A stretch of DNA of 64,000 nt from Falsibacillus albus (GTDB taxonomy: Bacteria; Bacillota; Bacilli; Bacillales; DSM-25281), in assembly GCF_003668575.1 (NCBI RefSeq), contig NZ_RCVZ01000003.1, positions 404,279 to 468,278 of the forward strand, read 5' to 3'. The position numbers and the translations under genes were made by a program. Positions 62,922 to 64,000 of the stretch are shown here, one piece after another. Each line of letters opens with the position of its first letter. The first letter of the stretch is position 1. The notes beneath the pieces are model-generated. The model did not search any database, was not told the origin of the DNA, and worked only from the letters and a program-made list of their open reading frames with translations.

Positions 62922-63476
62922 TCATTCCATCTCAGCATATTCGCAATAGTATTCACGGTATTTTTGGGATTTTTGTGGGAAGCTGTTCGGAAGATCCTCC
63001 AAGTTGATGAATTCAAAAGGCGGGGTAGACCCGAATTTGTAGTATTGGTAGCTGCTGTATGGGTAAAATTCCATTCTGGCTACCATTGGAGCGTTTGTTC
63101 GGATTGGATTTTGATGAATGTACCTGCTGACGTAAAGGAGATTTTTCGGAAAGAAAATTGGGGAGCTGTTGAAGCGCTGTTGAAAGACATGTCCAACATG
63201 CTGATACCGCTGATTATAGTAATCGGTGTAGCGCTTATTAAATAGATTCATGATTTTTGAGATGGTGATTGTTTCTGATTTTAATAGAAAATGATAATGG
63301 TTGGTCATAATGCAGAATGAACAGATGGATAGAGGATAAGACTGGTGAATCGTGGTCAAAAGACGGAATGCTTGCTGCATATCGGTGTGATCCTTGAATA
63401 TATTCTGCCGGTTATTCCCCCTCAAATAAATATGGTGGTACAACTCCGGCATCCATAACCTTCGTTTCCTAGCCAT
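62922..63476 (-). CDS. REP-associated tyrosine transposase (RAYT, Y1 family), intact
   Basis: A 184-residue Y1 transposase starting at ATG 63476 after AAAGGAG. RLWMPELYHHIYLRGNNRQ is the family opening. The metal-binding HYH is in TNHYHFLLKSE, and the catalytic-Tyr region is RYIHQNPIRTNA. GHVFQQRFNS matches the RAYT core. RAYTs are single-copy relatives of IS200/IS605 transposases that bind and cut REP hairpins. Here REP palindromes 12 and 13, in the same orientation by their gaaaa loops, flank the gene within 1 and 43 bases. This is the layout of a REPtron. It is the best candidate source of the 13 palindromes in the region. Confidence 0.9.
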   Translation of the reverse strand: MARKRRLWMPELYHHIYLRGNNRQNIFKDHTDMQQAFRLLTTIHQSYPLSICSFCIMTNHYHFLLKSETITISKIMNLFNKRYTDYYNQRYQHVGHVFQQRFNSSPIFFPKNLLYVSRYIHQNPIRTNAPMVARMEFYPYSSYQYYKFGSTPPFEFINLEDLPNSFPQKSQKYREYYCEYAEME

Positions 63477-63519
63477 GACAGTCTCCTTTCATTTTATCTG
63501 GATATATTATACAGCAAAA

Positions 63520-63562
63520 GGGTGACAGGCACCATCCAGAAAATGGATGGTGCCTGTCACCC
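63520..63562. repeat. REP palindrome 13 (ATCCA type, GAAAA loop), upstream of the RAYT gene
   Basis: GGGTGACAGGCACCATCCA, loop gaaaa, then the complement; identical to palindrome 12 over the whole 43 bases. Confidence 0.95.
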
Positions 63563-63578
63563 TTTTACATCGTTATAG

Positions 63579-63607
63579 AAACCCTCCATGGTCGGCATGG
63601 AGGGTTT
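63579..63607. terminator. Terminator of the 49-aa gene
   Basis: AAACCCTCCATG and CATGGAGGGTTT pair around gtcgg. On minus it follows the stop of the small gene at 63630. Confidence 0.75.
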
Positions 63608-63629
63608 AGATTTTATAATATATACAAGA

Positions 63630-63779
63630 TTAGGATTTTTCCAGTTTAGAAGGAGTGAAAACTTGTCCTAATTCCTGTTTAAGCATGTCTAATATGGCGT
63701 TGGCATCTATGTTTTCTTTTTCGCTTAGTGCGATTGATTTTTCCAATATCGTCGACAATTCCTTGGAGGTCAAGATCAT
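63630..63779 (-). CDS. Small soluble protein (49 aa), unknown
   Basis: ATG 63779 has GAAGGTAGG directly upstream. The product, MILTSKELSTILEKSIALSE and a helical, acidic rest, has no membrane span and should be all helical. I do not recognise the family; small regulators of this size exist in Bacillus, but nothing ties it to one. A terminator follows. Confidence 0.5.
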   Translation of the reverse strand: MILTSKELSTILEKSIALSEKENIDANAILDMLKQELGQVFTPSKLEKS

Positions 63780-64000
63780 CCTACCTTCTTTCTTTTAAAA
63801 ATACTCTTACACCGATTTTAATCGAAAAATGTCAACTAGTGTATTAAATTTATGTTGCAAACACCAGCTTTTTGTAACATTATGCATTATCAGATAATTA
63901 CCCATTCTCATTAATATAAAACATATATTTTAAAAATAAAGGTTCAACGTCAAATGTTGGGGTGATGTGAATTTTGCTTCACCCTTATCCAATATGTGAA
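63780..64000. other. AT-rich end of the window without a supported gene
   Basis: The last 220 bases hold the upstream region of the 49-aa gene. GGGGTGATGTGAATTTTGCT and TCACCC near 63959-63984 can fold. A gene or insertion-element end may begin here, but too little is present to tell. Confidence 0.3.

Noticed and set aside
62809..62925. N-terminal extension of the paralogue at 62344 starting in the REP palindrome
   Set aside because: The extra residues are translated repeat (TGTIHFLDGACH). GTG 62808 has a proper ribosome site and matches the paralogue's start.
37092..63562. Regular palindromic repeats as a CRISPR array
   Set aside because: The copies are kilobases apart with genes between, have no fixed-length spacers, and no cas gene is present. 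REP-type repeats explain them.
63940..64000. Possible insertion-element end at the right edge
   Set aside because: The sequence looks like an IS or gene leader, but only about 60 bases are present and no end or transposase can be shown.

Overview
The window looks like chromosome from a Gram-positive, endospore-former-like member of the Bacillaceae. The evidence is strong AGGAGG ribosome sites, frequent TTG and GTG starts, SLH-domain surface proteins, CsaB, a DppA-type D-aminopeptidase operon, and Bacillus-style intergenic repeats. The species cannot be fixed from the sequence alone. No rRNA, tRNA, prophage or CRISPR array was seen.

Positions 1-28.1 kb are a cell-surface region. It begins with the N-terminal part of an S-layer protein (minus strand, running off the left edge). 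Next comes a divergent polysaccharide cluster: an O-antigen ligase/polymerase-like protein, a GT4 glycosyltransferase, a TagA/WecG N-acetylmannosaminyltransferase and a UDP-ManNAc dehydrogenase on minus, then csaB, another GT4 enzyme and a MurJ/Wzx-like flippase on plus. CsaB pyruvylates the secondary wall polymer so that SLH domains can bind it. The genes that follow encode clients of that anchor: two paralogous SLH-glucosaminidases, an SLH-NlpC/P60 hydrolase, an SLH-subtilase, an SLH-amidase and an SLH-5'-nucleotidase. A very large subtilase without SLH domains and an unrecognised membrane-anchored protein lie among them.

Positions 28-46 kb are mixed. There is a lipoprotein followed by a small IS200-like (RAYT) transposase unit whose gene is split at a perfect A_AAA_AAC slippery site, a BI-1 family membrane protein, a polysaccharide deacetylase, and serC-serA-DUF1015. 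There is also a YknW/YknX-like pair without its ABC transporter, an AEC permease, a thioredoxin-fold protein, murB and a YdcF protein. Two genes here are broken: a NERD-domain protein with an internal stop, and a pRiA4b ORF-3-like protein with a frameshift. Three cyclic-di-GMP-I (GEMM-I) riboswitches lie at about 31.2, 37.2 and 42.2 kb, and each controls a 40-43 residue single-span membrane protein.

Positions 46-64 kb hold a class B penicillin-binding protein, two small proteins, a dipeptide permease operon headed by a D-aminopeptidase with an Lrp-type regulator and an amidohydrolase beside it, trhO, a galU-ugd pair that makes UDP-glucuronate, two tandem paralogous membrane proteins, and a second, intact RAYT transposase.

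The most striking structure is a family of 13 near-identical palindromes (arm GGGTGACAGGCACCATCCA) confined to 37.0-63.6 kb. Copies flank the intact RAYT on both sides, and they also bracket two of the three riboswitch-microprotein units. This resembles a Bacillus REP/RAYT system. Five looser relatives with the same GGTGCCTGTCACC-like core occur at 10.3-30.2 kb. Decayed copies of a 173 bp element, a MITE-like element and two degenerate intergenic tandem repeats add to the repeat content.
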